Notes: generated by a model from the letters alone, not told the origin. A DNA stretch of 32,857 bases from Chara braunii (GCA_003427395.1 BFEA01000078.1:2021690-2054546); one strand, 5' to 3'; positions 20,651-29,954 are shown, counted from the first letter of the stretch. Translations and numbers: made by a program.

Positions 20651-20705
20651 TCGGATGCATCCGAACCACAACCGACCATGAGCCAGGGTCGACACTCGTG
20701 GCTTT
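20651..20705. repeat. Candidate left terminal inverted repeat
   Basis: Starts with the palindrome TCGGATGCATCCGA followed by ACCACAACC. Its complement occurs at 29468-29522. The first 23 positions match at 22, and the last 16 (CGACACTCGTGGCTTT) at 15; the middle is diverged, total about 42 of 55. No convincing target duplication was found. Confidence 0.45.
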
Positions 20706-20912
20706 CGTTTATACTTTACAGTGTGCAAATTTCAACTAATCTGGCATTCGACCACAAAACTTGGGAAGTGTCGAGACTCGTCTCTCAAACTGGTGAAAAT
20801 TAAAAATAATCAGAAATGATTATACTACGAAAATGTTCACAAATCCGACATAATGACACAAAATTCCAGAAACGTAAGACTGGTCACCAAACGTCTTAAA
20901 AAGTTGAAGTCC

Positions 20913-21218
20913 TCAGAAGAAGCCTCTTCGCAGAGTCTTCACTATCGGTTCCCAAGTCGAACCGTCCACCATGCAAGGCAGGATTGGAGGTTGAAGCAAA
21001 CCTTCAAACTCCGTAATGGAAAACGAGAAACCCTCAATGTCACCCCTTGCTCCGAGCACAGCACGTCTCAAGGCGAAAAGAACTTCTGAAGCTTTTACAT
21101 AAACTCTTGTAAAATCTCCTTGCATATAATTTTCACCCCGACGCTCATATATTCGCATGTCGAAAATGTTGAGATCAGTAAACCTCACCATGATGACAAA
21201 CATTGTCCGTCCTCCCAC
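20913..21218 (-). CDS. Unknown exon, paralogue B of a tandem pair
   Basis: 101 codons starting MGGRTMFVIMVRF, then DLNIFDMRIYERRG, then a block homologous to the exon at 20378-20590 (ALRRAVLGARGDIEGFSFS, FEGLLQPP, GSTWEPIVKTLRRGFF). Longer at its N-terminus than copy A. Family unknown. It lies 3' of the DUF7869-like gene on the same strand and may be a 3' exon of it or a separate companion gene. Confidence 0.45.
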   Translation of the reverse strand: MGGRTMFVIMVRFTDLNIFDMRIYERRGENYMQGDFTRVYVKASEVLFALRRAVLGARGDIEGFSFSITEFEGLLQPPILPCMVDGSTWEPIVKTLRRGFF

Positions 21219-21423
21219 TCCGATCCCGAAGATTCTCTCATATTAAAAAGGAAACGCTCCTCCCTTTGTGATGATCGCCAGTCGTTCAGGTATTTTTATT
21301 TCAATGTAGCCCAAAATCTCATCCATGTTTTCGAAGTACGTCAGAAGAGGAAAGTCTGCACACTGCAAAAGACAAAAGTCACAATAAAAGCGTCACATCA
21401 AGGTCAGGACCGAAAGCCCGAGG

Positions 21424-21825
21424 TCATGCTACGACGACCAAAATGCCCCCACGCTCAATGTCGAAAACTGATGAAAAACTATTGTTGATTTGAAGTGCGT
21501 AACCCAGAGAGCACAAATCATTAAGCGATGTATTCCATGGAGTCAAGAGTGGTGTGCACAGGCCAGCACGGCAATACGTTTTCCTCACGAAAAGATGACA
21601 ACCATCAGACTCTCGATAAGGTAGCCTCCTGCCCGCTCCCTTCTCAGGAAACGCTTTGTGTTTGAGCGCCAACGCCGTTTTCTAGGGCGAGAATTGCATT
21701 TTTTCTTACTTTCAGAGGAATCACAAAACCGGTGGTAAACTTTTTGGAGGACTCGCAGACATTCGTCCTCGTTTGTCTCATCCAAGAAAATGCAACGGTT
21801 GTGACATGTTGATACTCTTCCTCGT
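21424..21825 (-). CDS. Possible downstream exons of the DUF7869-like gene
   Basis: Two overlapping frames could be joined by an intron. The first runs from about 21800 as CIFLDETNEDECLRVLQKVY to FCDSSES, followed by a donor-like AAA|GTAAGA at about 21706. The second runs to 21424 with PEKGAGRRLPYRESDGCHLF and TPWNTSLNDLCSLGYALQIN. Neither resembles a known domain. The arrangement is an inference from open frame and one donor. Confidence 0.3.
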
Positions 21826-21841
21826 GCCCAGGAACTTTTTT

Positions 21842-23896
21842 CTATTTTTTTTCCGAGGCGTCGACATACAATTCTCTTAGTGTGCTCGCTTTTCCGATTG
21901 GAAACCAGTACTCCACTTTGAATTGGTTGTAAGTTGGTGAATCTTCGTTCTTGTCAACTTCACTGTGAACCTGGCCAACCCAAAAAGGCACTCCTTGATG
22001 CATGTCCTCGTCTGACGGTTGCATAATGACAAAACTGTCGACATGCACATCTTCGAAAGGATCAAAGTTGGCCTTAGGCTTGTCCCTCTGAAAACCCACG
22101 AATAGAGGTTCTCTCTGTAATTCGGATGCATCCGAATCAGAGCAAGAACTCCTGTCTTCAATGACATGGGTGGCCTTTGGCCAGAATGCGGTGATGGGTG
22201 CCGAAGGCACCCCGTTGCCGATAATGTCCCCCGCGTGTTTGACGTGATCTTCCCAAAACCGAAAAACCCTATCTATTCTAGTCACCTCTTCGTATCGGAA
22301 AGTCATCCAAGTTTCTTTTTTTTTTACATAGACTTCCAAAAACCTCTTCACACCCTCCAAACCGTTATTGTAATCGTCGAGGAACGCCGGTTGGACCGAC
22401 AGAGGATCAAAAGGTTGATGCGGACCAGCGTAACCACCGTTGTCTGTTTGTTTGAACCAGTAAAGAGGACCATCCTCGGGCAACCACTTAGCGCCTGTGC
22501 AATACTCTTTATAAGGCATGGCGGGATTATCACCTATCATGTAGAATTTTAGCAAATGTGGCTTCGAAATCCCTGTCATGCGCTTTGAAACATGCGAGTA
22601 AATAAGACCTCTCCAGTCTGCTATCCTATAAAAAAAAATAGACCGCGGAGGAGTCTTATGAGACCGCTCTAGCAAAAGGAACAACTCATCCATTGTGTAG
22701 GCATCATTGTCCTTGAGTTTCTTGGAGAAAACACTAAACGTGGCATCGACGTCTGTGTGCGTGTGTCCAACTGTTATAAAACCAATTTCTATTTCCTTGA
22801 AAATCCCGAACTTCACAAGAAGTGCTGCCAATGCGCAAATGAATCTATTCTTGTTTTCTTTGAAGCAGTTGTCAACTTGAATACGAAGAAACGACGGTAG
22901 AGGTTTGCCACTGGATTGGATCTCTGTAAGAGTCCACATTAAACACATCGTCGTACTGCTGGGACCGTGTGTGTAGTAAGGAAAATATGTGTAAACATAT
23001 ATAGACGGATCCCGGCCATGGACCAGAACGGCCGTGAGACCAGTCTTCATCATCCTCTCATGGTGGAAGTCCTTCGAGTAGTTAGCCTGTCCTATATGCG
23101 GTATGGTAGTTTTCTTTTGATCCATGCCGTCAATAATGATGCACAGGCACTCGGACTGCCGCAAGATGGAATCCATTTTGCAGCGGCTATAGTCTAGCCT
23201 GTGGTTGACTTGCAACTCTTGATGTTTCCGCATCCTATCTTTGAATTTCTTACGGTCCCTCTCGTACTTCGACTTGGCAATGCACTCCTTGTAGAATATA
23301 CATTTTGCGCACTTCGTGAATGTGTTGGACATAGCTAGACTCACGTGCCAGAAGTGCTTACTTAACATAGCGTAGAAAATCGACTCCGACACAACTTCCG
23401 AGTGGCACATCAAAAGATCAGAGTGCAATGATTCGTAAATCGCTCGTTTTGTGAATGCCGCAGGAATCCTACGGCAAGGACGACAAACTTCATTTTTCCA
23501 GACCATGTCATTCGACATATTATCAGCGTGGTCGTCGATGAATCGTTTCAACAATACAAGCATCGTCACGACTTTTTCGGATGGTTTCGACAAACCCGAG
23601 TGCCCATGCTCCCTAACGACAACACCGTTATCGTACATCCTTTTGTAGACATAGAATGTGTTACGAGAAATGTTGAGAATGTTACAGTACGCCTGCACGC
23701 ACATCTTCCGTTTGCAAGCTACAAGCCTGACCCGCTCAGCACCACCTTCCATAACCGTAAAGTCATGTATGGTTTGCAACCACCACTTCGTCCTTTCCGC
23801 GAAACTTTTTGAGTAGAATGCCTCCCGCACCGGCCTGACATCTTCGGTTGTCAGTTGAGCACAACACATCCGCCTACAACAGAGCATCCCTCGCAT
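21842..23896 (-). CDS. DUF7869-like, transposase-like protein
   Basis: Intact 684-codon frame. The N-terminus has clustered Cys (LCCRRMCCAQLT) and an F-x(3)-RTKWWLQ segment. A VCVQAYCNILNISRNTFYVY helix-turn-helix-like region lies at about 66-84. A Cys cluster, CAKC-x5-C, lies at about 196-205 and could bind zinc. The core shows IIIDGMDQKKTTIPH (about 253-267), QVDNCFKENKNRF (340-352) and VGHTHTDVDATFS (376-388), in the order and spacing of DUF7869 proteins. The conserved Asp, Asn, Glu and His suggest an RNase H-like nuclease derived from a transposase; that catalytic reading is inference. A carboxy-terminal region of about 200 residues has an acidic serine patch SCSDSDASE and a VPFWVGQVHSEVD segment. 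ATG at 23896 is used; the frame continues upstream beyond a stop. It is the only large intact gene in its region. Confidence 0.75.
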   Translation of the reverse strand: MRGMLCCRRMCCAQLTTEDVRPVREAFYSKSFAERTKWWLQTIHDFTVMEGGAERVRLVACKRKMCVQAYCNILNISRNTFYVYKRMYDNGVVVREHGHSGLSKPSEKVVTMLVLLKRFIDDHADNMSNDMVWKNEVCRPCRRIPAAFTKRAIYESLHSDLLMCHSEVVSESIFYAMLSKHFWHVSLAMSNTFTKCAKCIFYKECIAKSKYERDRKKFKDRMRKHQELQVNHRLDYSRCKMDSILRQSECLCIIIDGMDQKKTTIPHIGQANYSKDFHHERMMKTGLTAVLVHGRDPSIYVYTYFPYYTHGPSSTTMCLMWTLTEIQSSGKPLPSFLRIQVDNCFKENKNRFICALAALLVKFGIFKEIEIGFITVGHTHTDVDATFSVFSKKLKDNDAYTMDELFLLLERSHKTPPRSIFFYRIADWRGLIYSHVSKRMTGISKPHLLKFYMIGDNPAMPYKEYCTGAKWLPEDGPLYWFKQTDNGGYAGPHQPFDPLSVQPAFLDDYNNGLEGVKRFLEVYVKKKETWMTFRYEEVTRIDRVFRFWEDHVKHAGDIIGNGVPSAPITAFWPKATHVIEDRSSCSDSDASELQREPLFVGFQRDKPKANFDPFEDVHVDSFVIMQPSDEDMHQGVPFWVGQVHSEVDKNEDSPTYNQFKVEYWFPIGKASTLRELYVDASEKK
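22122..22135. repeat. TCGGATNNATCCGA palindrome inside the coding region
   Basis: Exact copy, TCGGATGCATCCGA, extended to 16 bp by flanking T and A (22121-22136). On the minus strand it encodes part of the serine/aspartate patch DSDASE near residue 590. Confidence 0.9.
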
Positions 23897-23941
23897 TGCA
23901 TGAAGTTACTGCATCCTGAGTTTGGCCATAGCTCGCCGATG

Positions 23942-24784
23942 CTATATCTTTTTGGCCGGTTCTCTGTTTGCCATAGAAAAGGGTCTTCTTTCACCGGGCA
24001 TAGGCGCCGACAAAATGTACCGTATGTGGCGGTCCTCTTCGGAGAGGCAGCGCGAGCTCTGACTGTCTCGTGAATAGCAGTATTCAGTGATTTCATTTGT
24101 GAACGGTCCTTGACTCTCCTGGCACTGCGGAGGGGTAGACGAGGAAACCCTATCACCCCCATCGGCAACTCCCAAGGAAGAACCAGCAGTAGTGCAATTG
24201 TTCGCACTATACACGTACTCCGTCCCACTATAACTACAGTCACCGAGATTCCCCTCGGGTACGGAGCTCGACATCCCAGCATCGGTCATTTCAGAACATG
24301 CTGAAGAGACTCTGGATGTACAATCGACGCTAAGAAACTGATCCCCACTTCTAGTGTTTTTGTGGTCTTTGAGCACGTCATGACAGATGTACGAATGCGC
24401 GGTGGAGGTGGACAACTGTGTTCTCTTCCGTCGATGCCGAGTGTTTGAGTCACGTGACCGTTTTTCGGAGGAAGCACATGGCTCGAGTCGGGAAGAAGTA
24501 CTATCGACACTGCTCAGAACTCCAATGCCCATAACCAATCCCTTCCCAGCCAATTCCTGCCGAAAACGTAACGGAGGGCAAGCTGGCGTGGGAGGGAAGT
24601 CTTGATCGACCGTCGTCGTATCACACCAGTGAAGCATTCCACTTTTCCCTGCAAGCAGAGCAACAGACGTTGACCCAGATCGCAGCCAAGACAGTTGTTG
24701 GACTTTGGCAATGATAAATCGACAGAGATGGGTCCACCAGTTGGTGAGCACTATAGAGGGTAGCGCAACGAAACAAAAAGACAA
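23942..24784 (-). CDS. Possible 5' exon of the DUF7869-like gene, Ser-rich
   Basis: A 280-codon frame in the same phase as the 684-codon gene, separated from it by TAG at 23942-23944 and TAA at 23906-23908. Contains a basic cluster KRSRDSNTRHRRKRTQ, which could be a nuclear signal, and a long Ser/Thr/Glu-rich low-complexity part (SSVPEGNLGDCSYSGTEYVY, CYSRDSQSSRCLSEEDRH). No domain. It may be an exon joined by an unrecognised intron, a decayed N-terminus, or a chance open frame. The phase identity favours one of the first two. Confidence 0.35.
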   Translation of the reverse strand: MSFCFVALPSIVLTNWWTHLCRFIIAKVQQLSWLRSGSTSVALLAGKSGMLHWCDTTTVDQDFPPTPACPPLRFRQELAGKGLVMGIGVLSSVDSTSSRLEPCASSEKRSRDSNTRHRRKRTQLSTSTAHSYICHDVLKDHKNTRSGDQFLSVDCTSRVSSACSEMTDAGMSSSVPEGNLGDCSYSGTEYVYSANNCTTAGSSLGVADGGDRVSSSTPPQCQESQGPFTNEITEYCYSRDSQSSRCLSEEDRHIRYILSAPMPGERRPFSMANREPAKKI

Positions 24785-25085
24785 TGCATAGCCATCCTTG
24801 AACCAGACAACAAGCCTTTACCCTCACCGATTTCACATCTGTGGTGTAGAAATAGCAGGCCCGCAAGTATGTAACATACTTTAGAGTCGGATGAATCCGA
24901 CGCAACGACTCAGACAAATATCGGACTTGACATTAGATGTGCACAACCAGCCTTCAACCGGACTACAAGCCTTGCCCGTCACCGATCTGACATGCTGTAT
25001 TAATTGTGGGTGCGCAAATATGAACTGATTTTAGACTCAGATGAATCCGATACAATGATGCAAATAAATGTTGGCAAGTCCGCAT
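24785..25085. repeat. ~150-bp tandem duplication containing palindromes
   Basis: Copies about 24785-24935 and 24938-25085 share ACAAGCCT-x-ACCC, CACCGAT, a GCAA(G/A)TATG word and the palindrome at 24887 (exact) and 25037 (one base changed at its left end). No gene. Confidence 0.7.
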
Positions 25086-25116
25086 CGTCATAGGTTCTTA
25101 TGTCGGATGCATCCGA
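24887..25116. repeat. Palindrome sites TCGGATNNATCCGA
   Basis: Exact copies at 24887-24900 and 25103-25116, with a variant at 25037-25050. Confidence 0.85.
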
Positions 25117-25343
25117 GACACTTAAATCCTGTGAGATTTAGACAATTGCAGCATACACCACCAGTGCGTCAAGTATGCAATGCCGAGCACCATCAGCACG
25201 CATACAGACGACGGAAGTGATCATGAGTCTTCCGCGTCGTAAAAAATTGACAACCTACCCGCAGTGCCAAACAGTCGGCGGTCTGTGTTGTGGGGTGGCA
25301 AAAGCACTCTTAGGGAACCTCGCGGTCTTGTTCGGAAATTGTT

Positions 25344-26447
25344 GGCGTAGCATCAGACGCTCACCAAACAGTTTCGAATGTCGATGTAATGGACAGATCA
25401 TATGATGCCTTAGGATCAAACAGTGGTTGATAGCTGGCCCCCTTTCCCAGTCTGGATCTTTATGAGCAGAGTTTCGCACTCCACCGTGAGATCCATATCG
25501 GAGAAGGGGACCTGCTACCCTGCCGCTGTTAACTTTAGTCATCATAAGGGAGTCTATGACGCGGGAACCCGAAAATGAGCAACTGCGGAGGAATATCGCG
25601 GCCGCACGACGAACTTTTTGGCGTAGCACCAGATGCTCACCGACCAGTTCCGAATGTCGGTTGTATCGACACATCATATGATGTTTTACAAGCAAGCAGT
25701 GGTTGATAGTTGGCCCCCTTTCCCAGTCTGGATCTTTGAGAGCAGAGTTTTGCACTCCACCGTGAGATCCATATCGGAGAAGGGGACCTGCTACCCTGCC
25801 GCTGTTAACTGTAGTCATCATAAGGGAGTCTATGACGTGAGAACCCGAAAATGAGCAATTGCGGGGGAACATCGCGGCCGCATGACGAACTTTTAGGCGT
25901 AGCACTAGATGCTCACCGTCCAGTTCTTAATGTCGGTTGTGTGGATACATCATATGATGTTTTACAAGCAAGCAGTGGTTGATAGCTGACCCCCTTTCCC
26001 GGTCTGGATCTTTGAGAGCAGAGTTTTGCACTCCACCGTGAGATCCATATCGGAGAAGGGGACCTGCTACCCCGCCGCTGTTTACTGTAGTCATCATAAG
26101 GGAGTCTATGACGCGAGAACCCCAAATTGAGCAATCGCGGGGGAATATTTCGGCCGCATGACTAACTTTTTGGCGTAGCACCAGATGCTCACCGACCAGT
26201 TCTGAATGTCGGTTGTATCGACACATTATATGATGTTTTACAAGCAAGCAGTGGTCGATTGCTGGCCCCCCGCTGCGGTTTGGATCTTTGAGAGCAGATT
26301 TGACGCAATCCACGTTAGACCCACATGAGAGAGGCGGACCTGCCATCACGCCGCTGTTCACGGTAATCATCATGTAGGAGTCGACAACGCGATGACCCCG
26401 CGATGTTCCAATCGGGAAGTTTTTTTGTGTTCTGTGCAGGTGCTGAA
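25344..26447. repeat. 276-bp tandem array, four copies
   Basis: The word GGCGTAGCA begins copies at 25344, 25620, 25896 and 26172: three equal spacings of 276. Copies 1-3 are very similar, copy 4 is more diverged. The unit is 92 codons long, so the minus strand stays open across copies (25255-25905, with repeated words DSLMMT and GPLLRYGSHGG). I judge the ORF to be a by-product, or residue of an ancestral exon, not a working gene. Confidence 0.9.
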
Positions 26448-27010
26448 CATTCGGTGACGAGAAGGAACAAGCTCGAGCGGCCCGTAACTTCGGATGGATC
26501 CGAGACACAAGATGACATGCCGGACAAGGTCGATTGCAGCGTTGGCCACCGTCGCTCAGTCAGTTTCGACCTGGCAGCGGCTGTTGCACAGAGGGCTACG
26601 GACATGGCACCACATTTCATGGCATCCAATCCAAAAACCATCGTCGCCGTCGCCGGGGGTGATCACGAGCCTTCGCCGTCGCGAGAAAAAGACCTGACGA
26701 TTTCGCAATCGGGACGTGCTATGCATTCTGCGCGGCTGCCTATCATCGGCCCATATGCAGCGTATTGACGCAAAGAGGAGTTTCTTTCAGCGGGTGTCCA
26801 GGGAAACAGACGACTTTTGTGGGGATGAGAATGAAAACGGTTGTGCAGCCGGCGACTTCGGATGAATCCGAGACACAAGATGTTCTGGTGGGCATGCATG
26901 ATTGCAGCCTCGGCCGTCGCCGCTCACGTCATTTTCTGCCATGCAGCGGCTGTTGCACAGAGGGCCACGGACATGGGCAACACATTTCATGGCAGTACCA
27001 AACGATCTAG
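26425..27010. repeat. Diverged ~368-bp direct duplication with palindromes
   Basis: Copies at about 26425-26640 and 26795-27005 share CGGATG(G/A)ATCCGAGACACAAGATG (26491 and 26859), GATTGCAGC, and GCAGCGGCTGTTGCACAGAGGGC followed by ACGGACATG and ACATTTCATGGCA. Each contains an exact palindrome (26490-26503, 26858-26871). Confidence 0.8.
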
Positions 27011-27218
27011 AGGGCGGCAGACTATTTGGAAGCGTCGTTTGCCTCGAAGGCGTGCAAGAACATAAACTCGATGGTCTGCAGTTATCGAGTCGCACATACA
27101 AAATCCGACGGGTTGTTGTTTGGCCAAGGATCGTCCTTGGGGAAGCCTTCATGCATCGCCTTCAACGTTGGGTGCACCCGGATGTATCTGATTGATGATT
27201 CAAATGAATCTGAAACAC

Positions 27219-28319
27219 TTATACAACGTCACCTTCGCAAGTCTGCAGTGCAAGTTCAAATGCAACAACGCCGGTGTCAACTTTAGTAGTCATGAGGGAG
27301 TCTCCTTTTCCATTAAACACAAGGTCTGACCACACGTCCGTATATGTGACATACGGGGTTTCCCGAGGACGAGGTCGTGAACGGAAGCCATACATAGCAT
27401 TCATAGATGATCCATACACATGGATCTGCGGCTTGTCGACTGTTGCCTTTTCCGAAAACACGGACATGTATTTCATCCTGACAAACCCTCCTCGTCGTGC
27501 TAAGGAATTCCCTATACAGTCACGTATTTCAGACACTTTCTTTTCCACATCATCCCACATTGACAGAAAAACTCTTACCTGACCTGCTCTCACCAAGTCT
27601 GACCGTCCATCTACATATGGGCAAGACATGACCGCCTTGAACCTGGATCCCTGAAGCACCATCTCGTTGCATGACACAAGCACAACTGCATCTACAAGTT
27701 TCCCGCTTTTGCTTGAAGAAGCCACACATAGCACTCTGGCGAAAGGACATCTGTCATCCGTCAACCGCACACAACAGTACGACAGAGCTTGTGGAGAAGT
27801 CCCTGCGCAACAGGGTGGGTAGTGTTCCAAGAATGAACAATGACGAGCGCAGTCCACCAACTCTTGCTTCNGCGAACTTCCCCAAGTTCGTNGCGAAGAT
27901 GTGATANACTCGCAGTGGAGGCGACGTCTNANGCTGGTACGGAAGCGGACCGGTTTACCCTTATCGTCCAGGGTCTTTCGATGGAGGACACCAGCAGGCA
28001 GTGCCATGAGGCTCCCGAACTCCAACATGTTGGCAAACTTGTAATGGCTTGCCCATGGGGAGGAACGCTCCATCGCCTTCCAATCATTTTCGTTCCATTC
28101 GTCGAGATGCCGATTCATGGAAGGGACGACGGTCGTCCATAGGTCATCCTCGAAGTCGTCCTCGGGTGCATCGTCGATCCACGTTTGACCGTCATGATGC
28201 CGCAACGATCTCGCACAAGGTGGAAAGGGTTTCGCTAAGCGCATGTGCTTCTCGGGTGTCATGGCGGTGCTTGTCGAAGGACTCGACGACATTAAACTCC
28301 CTACACAACACGAACACAT
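27219..28319 (-). CDS. Unknown protein, 366-codon frame
   Basis: Open reading frame with no domain I recognise. The N-terminal part is DDFEDDLWTTVVPSMNRHLD, NENDWKAMERSSPWASHYKF, then a region with five unresolved bases (27871-27932) that could hide a lesion. The central part includes YCCVRLTDDRCPFARVLCVA and CNEMVLQGSRFKAVMSCPYV, and the C-terminal part includes FVRMKYMSVFSEKA and GSSMNAMYGFRSR. The final DSLMTTKVDTG is related to the DSLMMTTVNSG word repeated in the 276-bp array. Composition is even and several blocks look ordered, so it is a plausible gene or exon. It sits on the same strand as the DUF7869-like gene and inside the candidate inverted repeats. Start and splice structure are unverified. 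Confidence 0.5.
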   Translation of the reverse strand: MCSCCVGSLMSSSPSTSTAMTPEKHMRLAKPFPPCARSLRHHDGQTWIDDAPEDDFEDDLWTTVVPSMNRHLDEWNENDWKAMERSSPWASHYKFANMLEFGSLMALPAGVLHRKTLDDKGKPVRFRTSXRRRLHCEXITSSXRTWGSSXKQELVDCARHCSFLEHYPPCCAGTSPQALSYCCVRLTDDRCPFARVLCVASSSKSGKLVDAVVLVSCNEMVLQGSRFKAVMSCPYVDGRSDLVRAGQVRVFLSMWDDVEKKVSEIRDCIGNSLARRGGFVRMKYMSVFSEKATVDKPQIHVYGSSMNAMYGFRSRPRPRETPYVTYTDVWSDLVFNGKGDSLMTTKVDTGVVAFELALQTCEGDVV

Positions 28320-28850
28320 GTACGGAAGAGGACACCGTCATAAACAATGTCGGTGAATGATAATTTCCCCGACGAGGCCCACACCCAGCTGTAAGGACCT
28401 ACACTTTTTTGTCGGCGAAGCCTTTACAGAAGGCCGTCAATCGGAAATCGTCCAAAAAAAGGATCTTTCCACGTCGCATTGCAAAGCCCTTACAGAAGGT
28501 CACCAATCAGAAGTTCACCAAGCCAATGGAGAGTTTTCTAAAAGTCACGCAGGGACCCGTTCCAGAGCAGATGCGGGATTTCCTAAAATTATCAAAACCC
28601 ACGCCGTAAAGCACATTGAGACGGACAGAACAGTCGAACGACCCTCGTCGAACGGAACAGCACACCGACGCCGGACAACCACATTACACCGCGTCATCTA
28701 CAGAAGACGTTTTCGCACAGTCGACATGACAAGTACTTTTCGCAGAGCCATGAAAGCACACACTCTACCTACCACGGTCATTCTGAATACGAGTTGAACA
28801 AAAGTGCAAGACAGAAGCTCGTCCAAGCTTACCGTACCGCCCTGGATCCG
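28320..28850. other. Region with a weak plus-strand ORF
   Basis: A 146-codon frame (28357-28797) is basic and low in hydrophobic residues, with an internal 65-bp duplication at about 28415 and 28480 (words CCTTACAGAAGG and CCAATCAGAA or close variants). I consider coding unlikely. Confidence 0.4.
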
Positions 28851-28854
28851 AGGT

Positions 28855-29954
28855 TCGGATCAATCCGAGCCACCCGCCAACAAAAGTCCTAGACAGAAGC
28901 TCATCCAAGCCTACCAATCCGTGGTTCGGATCAATCCGAGCAACCGCCCGGGAAAGATAGACATTAAATAGGTTGTCGTGCGACCGTCCGTGGCTCGGAT
29001 TAATGCACATGAGTGCCCACCATCGGTTATTGTATATTGCATTCAGGATGCGTGGTGTGTGCCGCCGTTTTCCTTTCCCGATGAGACCTTCCGTCACTGG
29101 GCGTGATACTCACCTCGGTACTCCCGATGCGATGAGGGACGTGGTTCGGATTGATCCGAGCTACAAAAGAAGGCAAAATCATATTAAATGGGTTATCGTG
29201 TGACCATCCGTGGCTCGGATTAATGCACATGAGTGCCCACCATCAGTTATTGTATGTTGCATTCAGGATGCGTGGCGTGTGCCGCCGTTTTCCTTTCCCG
29301 ATGAGACCTTCCCTCACTGGGCGTGATACTCACCTCGGGACTCACGATGCGATGAGGGATGTGGTTCGGATTGATCCGAGCTATATCACACGTTTAGGAG
29401 TGACGCGGAACTTATAGGTCTTGTGTGAGTATTGCACAACCCAATGCGGAATAAATAAACACTGACAAAAGCCACGACTGTCGTCCGTCAGTCGTCTCTG
29501 GTTGTGGTTCGGATTCATCCGAGGTACAAACGAAGGCAAAAGCAGATGGGGAGCTATCGGTGTCATGATTTCTGGAGATGTTTACTTCGAAAGCGATCCC
29601 CTGTGTCGTTGTTGTCCCTTCCACTGAGACATCGGAGGGATGCGGTTCCCGTTGAGATATCCCACGAGCCGAGGGTTGTGGTTTGGATTCATCCGAACTA
29701 CATCACACGTTCCGTAGTGAGGCGAAACAAAAAACGTCCAGCTGAGAATTGCATGACCCCTCGTGGGAGACAAAAAACACCGACGGAAGTCATGAGTGGC
29801 AGGTTGTCATGGACAGGGGGTCGCCTCAAAACTCTCGATGGGGGAACGTTGCGTGAAAACAATGGGTCGCATGTATGGGGGGCATAGTCATCCAACCACT
29901 GGCATCGCAAATGACATCTACTATTGCCTTCATCCCGAGATCGGATGAATCCAA
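28855..29954. repeat. Palindrome-bounded repeat array
   Basis: Palindromes at 28855, 28926, 29146, 29366, 29509, 29683 (variant) and 29941 (variant) delimit units of 71, 220, 220, 143, 174 and 258 bases. The two 220-bp units (28926-29145, 29146-29365) are nearly identical. The units starting at 29366 and 29683 share ATCACACGTT, AGTGA and further words, so they are older relatives. Many short ORFs here translate the palindrome as RIHP, RIDPS or RMNPNH; I treat those as shadows. Confidence 0.85.
29468..29522. repeat. Candidate right terminal inverted repeat
   Basis: Ends GGTTGTGGTTCGGATTCATCCGA and is the complement of 20651-20705 at about 42 of 55 positions, including AAAGCCACGA at its inner end. 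A more diverged relative ends at 29696, so the true outer boundary could be either. Confidence 0.45.

Larger units (their letters stand above)
20230..21125. repeat. ~535-bp tandem duplication
   Basis: Landmarks such as GGTTCCCA-x-G-TCGAACCGT occur at 20412 and 20947, with matching order of ACAAATCCGACAT, AACGTAAGACT, GTAATGGAAA and AACAGCACGTCTCAAGG-type words on both sides, indicating an offset of about 535 bases. Confidence 0.8.

Noticed and set aside
25255-26508. Minus-strand ORFs across the 276-bp array as genes
   Set aside because: Openness follows from a unit length divisible by three; the two frames used differ and copy 4 is diverged.
29141-29383. CRISPR-like array of palindromic repeats
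   Set aside because: Spacers are unequal or nearly identical to one another, repeats are only 14 bp, and the setting is eukaryotic.
28973-29773. Many short ORFs with RIDPS, RMNPNH or RIHP words
   Set aside because: They are translations of the palindrome and its flanks in different frames.
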